Position numbers and translations under genes: made by a program
Shown here: positions 23,111-31,511 of the stretch, piece by piece
Layout of the letters: each line of letters opens with the position of its first letter
How positions within the stretch are numbered: the first letter of the stretch is position 1
Assembly: GCA_023136775.1 (NCBI GenBank)
Contig: JAGLQO010000013.1
Coordinates: 1 to 53,286 of the forward strand
Length of the DNA stretch: 53,286 bases
Reading direction: 5' to 3'
DNA from: Candidatus Pacearchaeota archaeon
GTDB lineage: Archaea > Nanobdellota > Nanobdellia > Pacearchaeales > GW2011-AR1
The notes under the pieces: generated by a model
Told to the model about the DNA's origin: nothing
The model's input: only the letters and a program-made list of their open reading frames with translations
Database searches by the model: none

Positions 23111-23310
23111 CTAATGTTTATTTGTTGAATCTTCGATTCAATTATTTAATATCGTTCCTCCCTTTACGGCATCCGCCTATTATTCAACCAATCGCTCATT
23201 CATTCCACTGAAGTTCCATTCATTCACTCCAACGAGCTTACGAACTAATTGCCTTGATCCGTGAATACCGAAGGTATCTGTGAAAATCCGTGAGCAAAAA
23301 AATTGCCTTT
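23111..23310 (+). repeat. CTAATG/AATTATTTAAT repeat copy 2, followed by a CCGTG repeat
   Basis: CTAATGTTTATTT, hairpin TTGAATC-TTC-GATTCAA (23125-23141), AATTATTTAAT, GTTCC and a tail AATCGCTC match the unit at 2940-3055 with a different stem. After it, 23247-23310 is a complete CCGTG repeat with stem ATACC-GAA-GGTAT. These fill the 257-bp gap between the methyltransferase promoter and the end of the glycosyltransferase gene. Confidence 0.65.
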
Positions 23311-23328
23311 CTATCCTCTCTCCCAAAA

Positions 23329-24771
23329 TTATCTTTTCTTTATTATCGCTCTTTCTAATTTCGACGCTATAATTTTATGCGGAAAATATTCTTTCAAAAT
23401 TTCCAAATTATTATCAACCATTTTATGCCGAAGTTTTTTACTAGCCAAAAATTTCAAAGTCTCACTCAAAACATCATCTTCAACTTCAAATTTATCTAAA
23501 GCCAAAAGAGAAAAATTAAACTTCTCGATATCCTTTTTGAAAACTGGATATTTGTAAACAACTGGAATCAACCCCGACGCTAAAACTTCCAATAAATTAT
23601 TTCCAAATCCCTCAACCTCGCTAAAGTAAGTAGAAAAACCTCCAAGCCTAGCAAAAATTCGAGGATACTCATCAAACGACAATTTAGTTTTATCATAATA
23701 ATCCTCAGCAAAAATCAAAAATACTCGTTTCCCAGTTTCCTTCGCTAATTTTTTATTCAACTTAATTAACTCTCTTTTATATTTAGCACCAGTAACATCC
23801 GCCTGCCCAGAAACCAAAAAATACAACGCTTTCTTTTTGGATTTTTCAAGTAACTCGTAACAATACTTCAAAGCAAAATCAATTCGCTTCCTCTCAACAA
23901 TTCGAGTATGCTGCAAACAAAACAAAGTATCTTTCAACCTTAACCCCTCTCGTCCTAAAAACCCCTTAATATCAAAATCTCGAATAAACCGCTTAACTCG
24001 AGTTCCATTGTCCATCGCATCAATATCCCTAAACGAATTAATAAAAGTCCCAGTCGTATTATACGCGACATTATGATTCGACAAAATTTTCTTATAAAAT
24101 CCCTTATACTTTTTATCAATCTCTAAAAAATATTTCTTAACACTTCTAAGTTGTAAATTATTAATAAAAATAATATACTCTACAAATCGACCAGGAACTC
24201 CTTCCAACAAATATTTCCTAACATCATTTGACGGCCGACTAAAATGCTCTCTCTCCAAATGAGAATCGTGCCACCATAAAATATACTTAGGAGTTTTTCT
24301 CCCTCTGGCAATAGCGTCCCTATAATATCTAGAAAGCGCAACTGAACTAATAAAATTCACAGGATGCGAAGAATTATGAACAATCAAAATATCTATTTTA
24401 TTTTCTTTAACCCAATTTTCAATTCTAATCTTTGCCTTCAAAATCGAAGCCTCAATCCTTTCGCTCAAATGTCCACCATACCCACTCTCAAAATTACCAA
24501 GCATTTTTCTATTCACTTTATGCCTATCCCACAAAACCTCATCCTCAGTAATTCTTAATTCTTTCTTAGATGTCTTTCCAACAAGATAGAAAATATTTTC
24601 TTTTGGAACTTTCAAATTTTCCCTCATCACATTTTCAACCTGCTCCATAACAATAGAAACTCCATCTGAAAATCCAACCTGAGAATGCACAACTCCATAC
24701 TTCAATTTAGGAATGTCCTTCTTAGAAATCTCCCTCAACTTTTTATTACCAACTCCCGTTTTTCGGCACAT
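23329..24771 (-). CDS. Glycosyltransferase, GT-B fold, family 4-like
   Basis: 480 residues. The C-terminal domain has the GT4-type nucleotide-sugar region: LQHTRIVERKRIDFALKYC (donor-domain start), then FSTYFSEVEGFGNNLLEVLASGLIPVVYKYPVFKKDI with the E-x(7)-E type motif that binds the sugar donor. The N-terminal acceptor domain contains VHNSSHPVNF and WWHDSHLERE. No membrane helix, so probably membrane-associated on the cytosolic side, adding a hexose to a lipid or glycan; the substrate cannot be told. It is on the minus strand, divergent from the nuclease gene, and lies with the restriction-modification pair between the two Hef halves. Confidence 0.85.
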   Translation of the reverse strand: MCRKTGVGNKKLREISKKDIPKLKYGVVHSQVGFSDGVSIVMEQVENVMRENLKVPKENIFYLVGKTSKKELRITEDEVLWDRHKVNRKMLGNFESGYGGHLSERIEASILKAKIRIENWVKENKIDILIVHNSSHPVNFISSVALSRYYRDAIARGRKTPKYILWWHDSHLEREHFSRPSNDVRKYLLEGVPGRFVEYIIFINNLQLRSVKKYFLEIDKKYKGFYKKILSNHNVAYNTTGTFINSFRDIDAMDNGTRVKRFIRDFDIKGFLGREGLRLKDTLFCLQHTRIVERKRIDFALKYCYELLEKSKKKALYFLVSGQADVTGAKYKRELIKLNKKLAKETGKRVFLIFAEDYYDKTKLSFDEYPRIFARLGGFSTYFSEVEGFGNNLLEVLASGLIPVVYKYPVFKKDIEKFNFSLLALDKFEVEDDVLSETLKFLASKKLRHKMVDNNLEILKEYFPHKIIASKLERAIIKKR

Positions 24772-24855
24772 CTTTTCTTCAATGATAAAAACTTTAAAAG
24801 TTTATCCTAAGGTCCAACAAATAAATTATTATACTTGTATATCCTTAATAAATAC

Positions 24856-25542
24856 ATGAAAGAAATAGAAAATATTTTTTCAAAATCTCCAACAATAAAA
24901 GAAGTCCCTTGTCCAAATCCAAAAATCCCAATAGTCGTCGACACCCGAGAAAAACAATCATTAATAGCCGCAAATCTTCTAGAAAGAAAAGCAAATATCT
25001 CTTTTGAAAAATTAGATATTGGAGATTATTTAATTGAAGAAACATGTATTGAAAGAAAAACTTTTTCAGATTTCGTAAGCTCGATGTTAAACAAAAGACT
25101 TCATGAACAATTAATCAACCTAAAAAAATACAATAAATATTTCTTATTAATAGAAGGATTTTATTATAATTACAATAAATTTAATATTCACGAAAACGCA
25201 ATCAGAGGGATGCTTCTTTCAATCGCAAACGATTTTCAAATCCCAATAGTTTACACAGAAAATGAAAAAGATACTTCAAAATTTTTAATAACCCTAGCAA
25301 AACGTTTTGAAAAACCAAAATCTTCTTCCTCAATAAGACACTCAAAAAACAATAAAACACTAGAAGAACAGAAACAATTTATCTTAGAAGGCTTCCCAGG
25401 AATCGGACCAGTAGCAGCCTCAACCCTTCTAACAGAATTCGGAACCCTAAAAAATATATTTAGAACATTGCCAGAAGAATTACACAAAATAAAATTAGAC
25501 GAAAAACAAATTGGGAAATTCTTTAGCTTGCTTAATGATTAA
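24856..25542 (+). CDS. XPF/ERCC4-family nuclease with helix-hairpin-helix (Hef nuclease half)
   Basis: 228 residues from the ATG at 24856; the track starts at a TTG seven codons earlier. Residues 20-150 form the ERCC4 nuclease: VVDTREKQS, then KLDIGDYLIEETCIERKTFSDF, which holds the GDY..ERKxxxD active site. Residues 170-225 carry the tandem helix-hairpin-helix (EGFPGIGPVAASTLLTEFGTLKNIF) used for dimerising and binding branched DNA. It corresponds to the C-terminal half of Hef and presumably works with the helicase at 19447-21006. A TATA-like AATTATTATAC lies near 24824. Its last 17 codons are repeated, recoded, 216 bp downstream. Confidence 0.9.
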   Translation: MKEIENIFSKSPTIKEVPCPNPKIPIVVDTREKQSLIAANLLERKANISFEKLDIGDYLIEETCIERKTFSDFVSSMLNKRLHEQLINLKKYNKYFLLIEGFYYNYNKFNIHENAIRGMLLSIANDFQIPIVYTENEKDTSKFLITLAKRFEKPKSSSSIRHSKNNKTLEEQKQFILEGFPGIGPVAASTLLTEFGTLKNIFRTLPEELHKIKLDEKQIGKFFSLLND

Positions 25543-25818
25543 TCTTCGTATTTTACAAAATAAAAATACGCCAAGTCCGACCTAATTGCCAAGCATGCGA
25601 AACAAAATTTGGGCGATTGTTGTCCTCTGGACAGGAGCGTAAAGAAATTTTATTTCGCCTTATATTATTTAATTTAATTTCAATTTTTAATAAAAAATTG
25701 AAATTAAATTAAAACTAACTAAGGGGGTACACAGCGAAGGGGGATATCCCCCTTCGCTAAATAAAATTGGACGAAAAACAAATAGGAAAATTCTTTAGTT
25801 TACTTAATGATTAATCTT
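25487..25818 (+). repeat. Palindrome-rich insert with recoded duplicate of the nuclease gene 3' end
   Basis: Copy 1 (25487-25546) is the end of the nuclease gene. Copy 2 (25759-25818) encodes the same 17 residues and stop (KIKLDEKQIGKFFSLLND) with five differences, all synonymous. Between them are CGTATTTT...AAAATACG, a GCGAAACAAAATTT/AAATTTTATTTCGC inverted pair, a perfect 21-bp stem with a 4-base loop at 25668-25713, and a perfect 26-bp palindrome with GAAGGGGGATATCCCCCTTC at its centre (25733-25758). Copy 2 also forms the end region of the LamG pilin gene on the other strand (stop at 25811). Confidence 0.8.
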
Positions 25819-26917
25819 TCTTTTGAAATTCATAAATACCTTTAATTTCCTCATCAGATAAATCTCTATTATATACCATAACATCATCAAGTGAAGCCTC
25901 TATACAATTTGTTCCTCCAGCAGTACATCCTATCCTAATAGAATTACTAGTAGTATCTGCTACAAGGTTTACCGCTCTATCTTGAACCAACTCTCCATCA
26001 ATATAAAATTTAATTGCCTTATCTCCATCATAAGTAAATACTGCATGATTCCATTCGTTAAGAACAAGCCCAGTTCCCGTAGTCTGATGGGCATCGTTGC
26101 ACCAAAATGCCATAGAAAGTTGACTATTGTTTTTTATAGATAACATTGAACCATGGGCATCACATCCGCCCCCATATGCTACAACTCTATTATATGTAGC
26201 CGTAGAATAAGAAACAGGTTTGACCCAAGCCATCATCGTCCTGGGACTATTCCCCAAAGGAGCATTATTAAAAACATCTTTTTTTACATAATCTCCAACC
26301 CCGTCTAAAACCAAAACATCTCCATTAATATTCGCATTTCCAAATATTGCCAAATCATTACTCCCAACACTATCCATCACATCACCGTCAAATTTCCACC
26401 AACTAACCAAACCAGTCATAGGCATTTCATAAATATAATCTCGTCCAATTTCATAAACAATTCCAGAACTACTTATCCCACTCGACGGCAACTCAACATC
26501 CGAAGTAGCATCCCCTTCCTTTTCTCTATTCCCCACCGCAAAAATCGGAGCAACACTAACCGAATCTGGCTCACCAATTCCATTCATATCAAAATAATAA
26601 ACCTTAGTATTCCCACTCGCAGGAGCAACAACCGAACTAGAATGACTATTTCCCTCGACGTTAAAAGTAATTTTTATCCTATTCATAACACCCTCATCAA
26701 CATCTCGCTTAACCTGAACCATCGCAATTTCCTTAACAGAATCATAAGCAGTATAACCCTTATTTAAAACACTAACTCGTCCAGACAATGAAGAAAAATC
26801 CAAGCTATCTTGAATCATCGGAATAATCGCAACCCAAACAATTCCAACAGCAGCAACAGTAATCAAAATTATCATCACCGTCGCAATAATAGCACTAATC
26901 CCTCTTTTATTATACAT
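25811..26917 (-). CDS. LamG-domain pilin A
   Basis: 368 residues from the ATG at 26917; the track ORF begins 14 codons earlier in the promoter. The N-terminus MYNKRGISAIIATVMIILITVAAVGIVWVAIIPMI is a class III signal plus pilin helix. Residues 35-165 are a beta-rich stalk nearly identical to that of pilin B at 27794-28960. From MTGLVSWWKFDGDVMDSVGSNDLAIFGNANI onward it is a laminin-G/concanavalin-like domain (ending LDDVMVYNRDLSDEEIKGIYEFQKK), a fold that binds glycans or proteins. It is likely a surface adhesin pilin, with the LamG domain as the ligand-binding part. Ser/Gly-rich linkers join the parts. Confidence 0.9.
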   Translation of the reverse strand: MYNKRGISAIIATVMIILITVAAVGIVWVAIIPMIQDSLDFSSLSGRVSVLNKGYTAYDSVKEIAMVQVKRDVDEGVMNRIKITFNVEGNSHSSSVVAPASGNTKVYYFDMNGIGEPDSVSVAPIFAVGNREKEGDATSDVELPSSGISSSGIVYEIGRDYIYEMPMTGLVSWWKFDGDVMDSVGSNDLAIFGNANINGDVLVLDGVGDYVKKDVFNNAPLGNSPRTMMAWVKPVSYSTATYNRVVAYGGGCDAHGSMLSIKNNSQLSMAFWCNDAHQTTGTGLVLNEWNHAVFTYDGDKAIKFYIDGELVQDRAVNLVADTTSNSIRIGCTAGGTNCIEASLDDVMVYNRDLSDEEIKGIYEFQKKD

Positions 26918-26930
26918 AATAAAATTAAGA

Positions 26931-26950
26931 AAATATATTATATAAAAGTT
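26931..26950 (-). promoter_or_regulatory. TATA-like promoter of LamG pilin A
   Basis: Minus-strand TTTTATATAATATATTT about 15-30 bp before the ATG at 26917. The same sequence precedes LamG pilin B (28974-28994), so the duplicated segment includes the promoter. Confidence 0.55.
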
Positions 26951-27022
26951 GGGAATCAAATCGCCCGCTCAGTTTCTTCGCTCACTCCAAACCCTAGAGC
27001 AATTTTAATTTTAACCAAGAAA

Positions 27023-27763
27023 TTACTGCATAAATTCAGAAATTATTTTGGCACAAATTTTTATTGTTCTCATATCAAACAATTTATCCTTCGAAGGAAT
27101 AGCCTCGACAATATCCATAGCCTTCAAACTTTTAATCCTAAAAATCCTCTTCAACAAATAAAGCAATTCCTTAGAAGTCATTCCACCAACCTCTGGATAA
27201 CTTACCGCAGGAGCAAACGCAGGGTCAATAACATCAATATCAACCGAAACATAAACATCCCGCCCATTAGCTTTCTCAGTAATATAGTCCGCCGCAGCCT
27301 CCATATCATTAATCTCCGAAAAAACCTTAACATTTTTTTCAATCAAAAATCTCTCTTCTTCTGGCTCAATTTTTCTAGCCCCAACCAAAATAACATTCTC
27401 TGGATTAAACCCATCCTCAATTATCGCTCGAAGAAATTCTTCATGAGTAGGCTCTTTCATTGGAGGCATACAGTCAGCATGAGCATCAAACACAATCAAA
27501 AAAGCATTTTTATAATTTTCCCGGAAAGCCTTAAATATTGGATAAGTTATCGAATGGTCTCCCCCAACAAAACAAACTTTCTCCTGATTAGATAAAACCC
27601 CTCTAGCCTTATCTAAAATTTGTTCTTCAGACTTCTCAATATCGCTATTATCAACTTCTAATATCTCAAAATCTCGCTTAAGTTCCTTACCAATAGCCTT
27701 ACTCATATCTTCAGGACCCTTATGCCCAAGTGCATTAATACGCGGAACTCCAATAATTTTCAT
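27023..27763 (-). CDS. Ureohydrolase (agmatinase/arginase family)
   Basis: 246 residues with the binuclear manganese motifs of the family: VGGDHSITYP, FDAHADCMPPM and SVDIDVIDPAFAPAVSYPE. The family removes urea from guanidino compounds. Agmatinase, for polyamine synthesis, is the usual archaeal activity, but arginase or formimidoylglutamase cannot be excluded. It is somewhat short (typical 290-310) because the N-terminal part is reduced; all metal ligands are present. It lies between the two LamG pilin genes on the same strand, so it may be a bystander caught between the duplicates. At its 3' end is TTTCTTGGTTAAAATT, part of the gene-end palindrome family. Confidence 0.9.
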   Translation of the reverse strand: MKIIGVPRINALGHKGPEDMSKAIGKELKRDFEILEVDNSDIEKSEEQILDKARGVLSNQEKVCFVGGDHSITYPIFKAFRENYKNAFLIVFDAHADCMPPMKEPTHEEFLRAIIEDGFNPENVILVGARKIEPEEERFLIEKNVKVFSEINDMEAAADYITEKANGRDVYVSVDIDVIDPAFAPAVSYPEVGGMTSKELLYLLKRIFRIKSLKAMDIVEAIPSKDKLFDMRTIKICAKIISEFMQ

Positions 27764-27793
27764 AACAATAAAAAATAAAACAAGATTTTAAGT

Positions 27794-28960
27794 TTATTCA
27801 TTCTTTTGAAATTCATAAATAGATTTCACCTCATTTTCAGATAAAGCCCTGTTGTAAATCATAGCATCATCAATCATTCCGTCCATCTCGCCCCATGAGG
27901 CACCTATTTGATATTGACTATTCATATTAAGAACTCCGTTCACAACAGAAGACTTGCTAACTATTAATTCGCCATCTACGTAAATATACATCATAGATTC
28001 CGCCCTATCTAACACATATGCAATATGCTTCCATTCTTCTAAAGATACAATGTCAACAGGAGTACCAATAGAAAAAGAACTTGCGTCTCCATATCCTCTA
28101 CCTCCGAAAACAATCCTCCCATCTGAATGAATACCTCCCACAACCCAAACACAAGAATCTGTAGTAGACCAAGCTGAACAATAATTACTTTGTTGTATAA
28201 ATCTTATATAATCGCCACGAGATATAGAACTAAAACTTCTGGGATATACCCATAGTGAATAAGAATAGCTTTCTCCATCTGGACTCAAATCTTGACCTGG
28301 AGAATAATATACATAACTATTATCAACACCACTCAAGTCAATCCCACTCCTTTCATCTACAGAATTAAAATTTACTCCACCAGATGCCTCTACCAAATCA
28401 TTACTCCCAACACTATCCGTAGCATCCCCGTCAAATTTCCACCAACTAACCAAACCAGTCATAGGCATTTCATAAATATAATCTCGTCCAATTTCATAAA
28501 CAATTCCAGAACTGCTTATCCCACTCGACGGCAACTCAACATCCGAAGTAGCATCCCCTTCCCTTTCTCTATTCCCCACCGCAAAAATCGGAGCAACACT
28601 AACCGAATCTGGCTCACCAATTCCATTCATATCAAAATAATAAACCTTAGTATTTCCACTCGCAGGAGCAACAACCGAACTAGAATGACTATTTCCCTGA
28701 ACATCAAAAGTAATTTTTATCCTATCCATAACTCCTTCATCAACATCTCGCTTAACCTGAACCATCGCAATTTCCTTAACAGAATCATAAGCAGTATAAC
28801 CCTTATTCAAAACACTAACTCGTCCAGACAATGAGGAAAAATCCAAGCTATCTTGAATCATCGGAATAATCGCAACCCAAACAATTCCAACGGCAGCAAC
28901 AGTAATCAAAATTATCATCACCGTCGCAATGATAGCACTAATCCCCCTTTTATTATACAT
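27794..28960 (-). CDS. LamG-domain pilin B
   Basis: 388 residues from the ATG at 28960. The N-terminal pilin signal and stalk (to about MTGLVSWWKFDGDATDSVGSNDLVEA) match pilin A with only a few substitutions. The C-terminal LamG domain (GVDNSYVYYSPGQDLSPDGESYSYSLWVYPRS... MIDDAMIYNRALSENEVKSIYEFQKNE) is clearly different in sequence and includes a Cys pair absent from A. This constant-stalk/variable-tip arrangement suits adhesin diversification. The two copies flank the ureohydrolase gene and share promoter sequence as well. Archaeal surface pilin; ligand unknown. Confidence 0.9.
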   Translation of the reverse strand: MYNKRGISAIIATVMIILITVAAVGIVWVAIIPMIQDSLDFSSLSGRVSVLNKGYTAYDSVKEIAMVQVKRDVDEGVMDRIKITFDVQGNSHSSSVVAPASGNTKVYYFDMNGIGEPDSVSVAPIFAVGNREREGDATSDVELPSSGISSSGIVYEIGRDYIYEMPMTGLVSWWKFDGDATDSVGSNDLVEASGGVNFNSVDERSGIDLSGVDNSYVYYSPGQDLSPDGESYSYSLWVYPRSFSSISRGDYIRFIQQSNYCSAWSTTDSCVWVVGGIHSDGRIVFGGRGYGDASSFSIGTPVDIVSLEEWKHIAYVLDRAESMMYIYVDGELIVSKSSVVNGVLNMNSQYQIGASWGEMDGMIDDAMIYNRALSENEVKSIYEFQKNE

Positions 28961-28973
28961 AATGGAATTAAGA

Positions 28974-28994
28974 AAATATATTATATAAAAGTTG
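28974..28994 (-). promoter_or_regulatory. TATA-like promoter of LamG pilin B
   Basis: Minus-strand CAACTTTTATATAATATATTT about 15-35 bp before the ATG at 28960, nearly the same as the promoter of pilin A. Confidence 0.55.
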
Positions 28995-29063
28995 GGAATC
29001 AATCGCTCGAAGCTCCGCTTCTCACTCCAAAAATCCATCCTCACTCCTAAAATCATAACCCCC

Positions 29064-29136
29064 CCGTCCGTGAATACCGAATGTATCCATGTAAATCCGT
29101 GAGCAAAATTACCTTCCTTCCCCTGTCTTAGATTCC
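29064..29136 (+). repeat. Dispersed CCGTG repeat
   Basis: Unit with stem ATACC-GAA-TGTAT (one mismatch) between CCGTGA and CCATGTAAATCCGTGAGCAAAAT, followed by the CCTTCCTTCCCCTGTCTTAGATTCC tail. It lies between the pilin B promoter and the end of the M16 peptidase gene. Confidence 0.65.
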
Positions 29137-29186
29137 AAACTAAACATTCTCAAAAAAATAAAAATCACAATATAAAATCAAAATTA

Positions 29187-30377
29187 TTAAGGACCCAGGC
29201 TAAAAATAGAATATTCCTTTATCTTTGCCAACTCTCGAACCTCTTCTAAAGTTACAGCATTAATATTTTTCTCATAATCATAATAATCCTCAGCCTTCCC
29301 GGAAATTTCTTCCATCACTAAACTCACTGCCGTGTCATTAGAACCCTCCGACTCAACATTTCGATTTCCAATAACTTGAACTTTAGCAGTAGCTAATTCT
29401 TTATTAGTAACTTGCGACATCTTAGAAAATTCCTCCAAAGAAATATCAATAACCTGGGATTTTTTTTCAGGATCAGTCCCTGCCCAAATTATCATATATC
29501 CATATTTTTTACCTAAATCCAAATCAGTCTTAACTCCGTAAACAAGTCCCCGCTTTTCTCGAACCTCACTAAACAATTTAGAAGACATCCCCTGCCCAAG
29601 AATAGTAGAAAAAATTTCAGCAGCATATCTTTCTTTATCTGACGAACATGGAAAATGAAATCCAATTGCCAAATTAGTTTGATGGATACCTTCTCGCTGC
29701 TCTTGACTCTTAGCTATTTTTTTTACAACCTCGGGAATTTCTGCACCAACACTTCCTTGTTCAATATTCATGGATTCAGCAATCTTTACAACTTCATCAA
29801 ACTCATTATTCCCAACAACACATAAAATAGAATTACTAGGAACATACATTCTCTTATGTTTTTCAAAAAGTATTTCTCTATTCATCCCTCGAACATTCTC
29901 TTGAGACCCAGCAATAAAATCACCAAACGGACTCTCATACAAATTACTCTTAATGTTCTCAATCGTATGCATATGTGGATTATCTCTATACATTTTAATC
30001 TCCTCGCAAATAACACTAGCTTCTTTCTTAACTTCTTCTTCTGGAAAAGTAGCATTAAAAAAAATATCAAAAATAACATCCATAGCTATATTCAAATGCT
30101 CAGACGGCAACTTAACATGATAAGCAGTAACCTCCTCATGAGTAAACGCATTCAAATCTCCGCCAACCTTTTCAACTTCATCAACAATTTCCTTAACAGT
30201 TCTTTTAGAAGTTCCCTTAAAACATAAATGCTCCATAAAATGAGCCATTCCCTTTTCTTCCTGACTTTCATACGCCGCCCCATATTTAGCCGCAAGCATA
30301 ACTGTAGTAACTGGAACATCTCTCTTCTCAAACAAAACAGTCAACCCATTTTTCAAAACTTTTTTCTTAAATTCCAT
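29187..30377 (-). CDS. M16-family zinc peptidase (insulinase/processing-peptidase-like)
   Basis: 396 residues. The inverted zinc motif HxxEH is present in MAHFMEHLCFKGT (near residue 45), with the third ligand Glu expected in the downstream NAFTHEEVTAYHVKL...VICEEIKMYRDNP segment. The C-terminal M16 domain has the RxxRGLVYGV pattern (REKRGLVYGVKTDL). No signal peptide, so cytosolic. Size fits the short archaeal/bacterial M16B type, which acts as a dimer on unfolded peptides. A single gene; the substrate is unknown. Confidence 0.9.
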   Translation of the reverse strand: MEFKKKVLKNGLTVLFEKRDVPVTTVMLAAKYGAAYESQEEKGMAHFMEHLCFKGTSKRTVKEIVDEVEKVGGDLNAFTHEEVTAYHVKLPSEHLNIAMDVIFDIFFNATFPEEEVKKEASVICEEIKMYRDNPHMHTIENIKSNLYESPFGDFIAGSQENVRGMNREILFEKHKRMYVPSNSILCVVGNNEFDEVVKIAESMNIEQGSVGAEIPEVVKKIAKSQEQREGIHQTNLAIGFHFPCSSDKERYAAEIFSTILGQGMSSKLFSEVREKRGLVYGVKTDLDLGKKYGYMIIWAGTDPEKKSQVIDISLEEFSKMSQVTNKELATAKVQVIGNRNVESEGSNDTAVSLVMEEISGKAEDYYDYEKNINAVTLEEVRELAKIKEYSIFSLGP

Positions 30378-30472
30378 ATTATCTTTTACACAATTGTCTT
30401 TTTAACCATTATGGAAATAAAATTATATATTCATAACTCAATGTTAACATTAGTCTATATATTAAATTTCCC

Positions 30473-30536
30473 CTTGTCTTAAATCCGTGAACACCGAAGG
30501 TGTCTGTGTAAATCCGTGAGCAAAATTGCCTTCCCT
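30473..30536 (+). repeat. Dispersed CCGTG repeat
   Basis: Complete unit: TTGTCTTAAATCCGTGA, stem ACACC-GAA-GGTGT, CTGTGTAAATCCGTGAG, CAAAATTGCCTTCC. It abuts the stop codon of the rRNA methyltransferase gene. The stem differs from the ATACC copies by a paired change. Confidence 0.7.
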
Positions 30537-31299
30537 ATTTCTTAACCTTAACAACCAAAATTCTTTCACCATCTTTCTTAAAATCCTTCTTGACAGAAAA
30601 ATTCTCCTCAAGATAATCAACAATCCACTTTCGCTGAACAGTAAATTTCTTCCGACCACCGAGACTTTCCGTAGGCAAACTAACAACTATCCACTCACAT
30701 TCTTTAGAAATTTCAGTTATAAATTTCTTAGAAAAATCCCTTTCCAAATTTTCCAAAGCATCCACAACCTGAAACAAAAACACACATCTATCTTTATTTT
30801 GCCGTTTCAAAACATCCACAATTTTTTCAAACTCAAATAAATCCATACATTCAGCCCTAGCTAAAAACATCTTTTCTTCAAAATACTTATTCATGCCGTC
30901 TACCAATTGACCAGCAGCCTCAATCCCTACATAATCAACACTTCCAAGTTCTTCTTTTATCTTACCATAAGAAAATCCATTCGCTCCACAACCAAGATCA
31001 ATAACAGAATGAATCCCCTTTATATCTTTGGGGCCACCAGAGTCATCCCTTGGGGAAAAAATTTCCTTATAAAATTCTTCATAATTTCTCTTCTTGCTAG
31101 ACATATGATTTTCAAGCATTTCTTTTTCATCCCCCTTAGCCTTCAAAACCTTATTTGTCAAAAAAACTCCAAAATATTTTCTAAGTAAAGCCCGAGCCCC
31201 CTTAACCTCTCCGCCACTTTTCTGAACAGCCCTTTGCACAATAGAATCAGGCAAACCACTAAGTTCTCTTTTTTTCTTAACCTCTTTTATCAAACTCAT
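30535..31299 (-). CDS. RmtB/FmrO-like 16S rRNA (guanine-N7) methyltransferase
   Basis: 254 residues from the ATG at 31299; the track start is an upstream GTG. The SAM-binding motif HSVIDLGCGANGFSYG is near residue 110. The late motif VVSLPTESLGGRKKF corresponds, as I recall, to the F-P-T-x-SLGGR segment typical of the Arm/Rmt aminoglycoside-resistance methyltransferases, which modify G1405 of 16S rRNA. The helical N-terminal part (LSGLPDSIVQRAVQKSGG..LRKYFGVFLTNKVLK) also fits the family. In an archaeon it may be a housekeeping or self-protection enzyme; the exact base is not certain. Single gene, stop within a dispersed repeat. Confidence 0.75.
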   Translation of the reverse strand: MSLIKEVKKKRELSGLPDSIVQRAVQKSGGEVKGARALLRKYFGVFLTNKVLKAKGDEKEMLENHMSSKKRNYEEFYKEIFSPRDDSGGPKDIKGIHSVIDLGCGANGFSYGKIKEELGSVDYVGIEAAGQLVDGMNKYFEEKMFLARAECMDLFEFEKIVDVLKRQNKDRCVFLFQVVDALENLERDFSKKFITEISKECEWIVVSLPTESLGGRKKFTVQRKWIVDYLEENFSVKKDFKKDGERILVVKVKK

Positions 31300-31355
31300 A
31301 GCTATACAATTCACTCAAAGTTTAAAACAATTTCGAAACTTATATCTTCTAAAAC

Positions 31356-31403
31356 TTCCATAAGAAATAGTAGCGTCCGCAGATGCTACGATTTCTTATG
31401 GAA
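31356..31403. repeat. Near-perfect palindrome (CCATRAGAAAT family)
   Basis: TTCCATAAGAAAT-A-GTAGC paired with GCTAC-G-ATTTCTTATGGAA, about 20 bp of stem with few mismatches. The family has two other members, at 6069-6118 (one side truncated) and 48999-49053. It lies between the methyltransferase start and the RSH stop. Confidence 0.65.
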
Positions 31404-31511
31404 TAAATAATCTACATTCCTAAAAATAAAATAACAAACACTCCCCAAAACGGAAATTTCTCCTTCGTTGATTCGTAGCTGGGCGCGTCAAATGACCACC
31501 AGAAAAAAATA

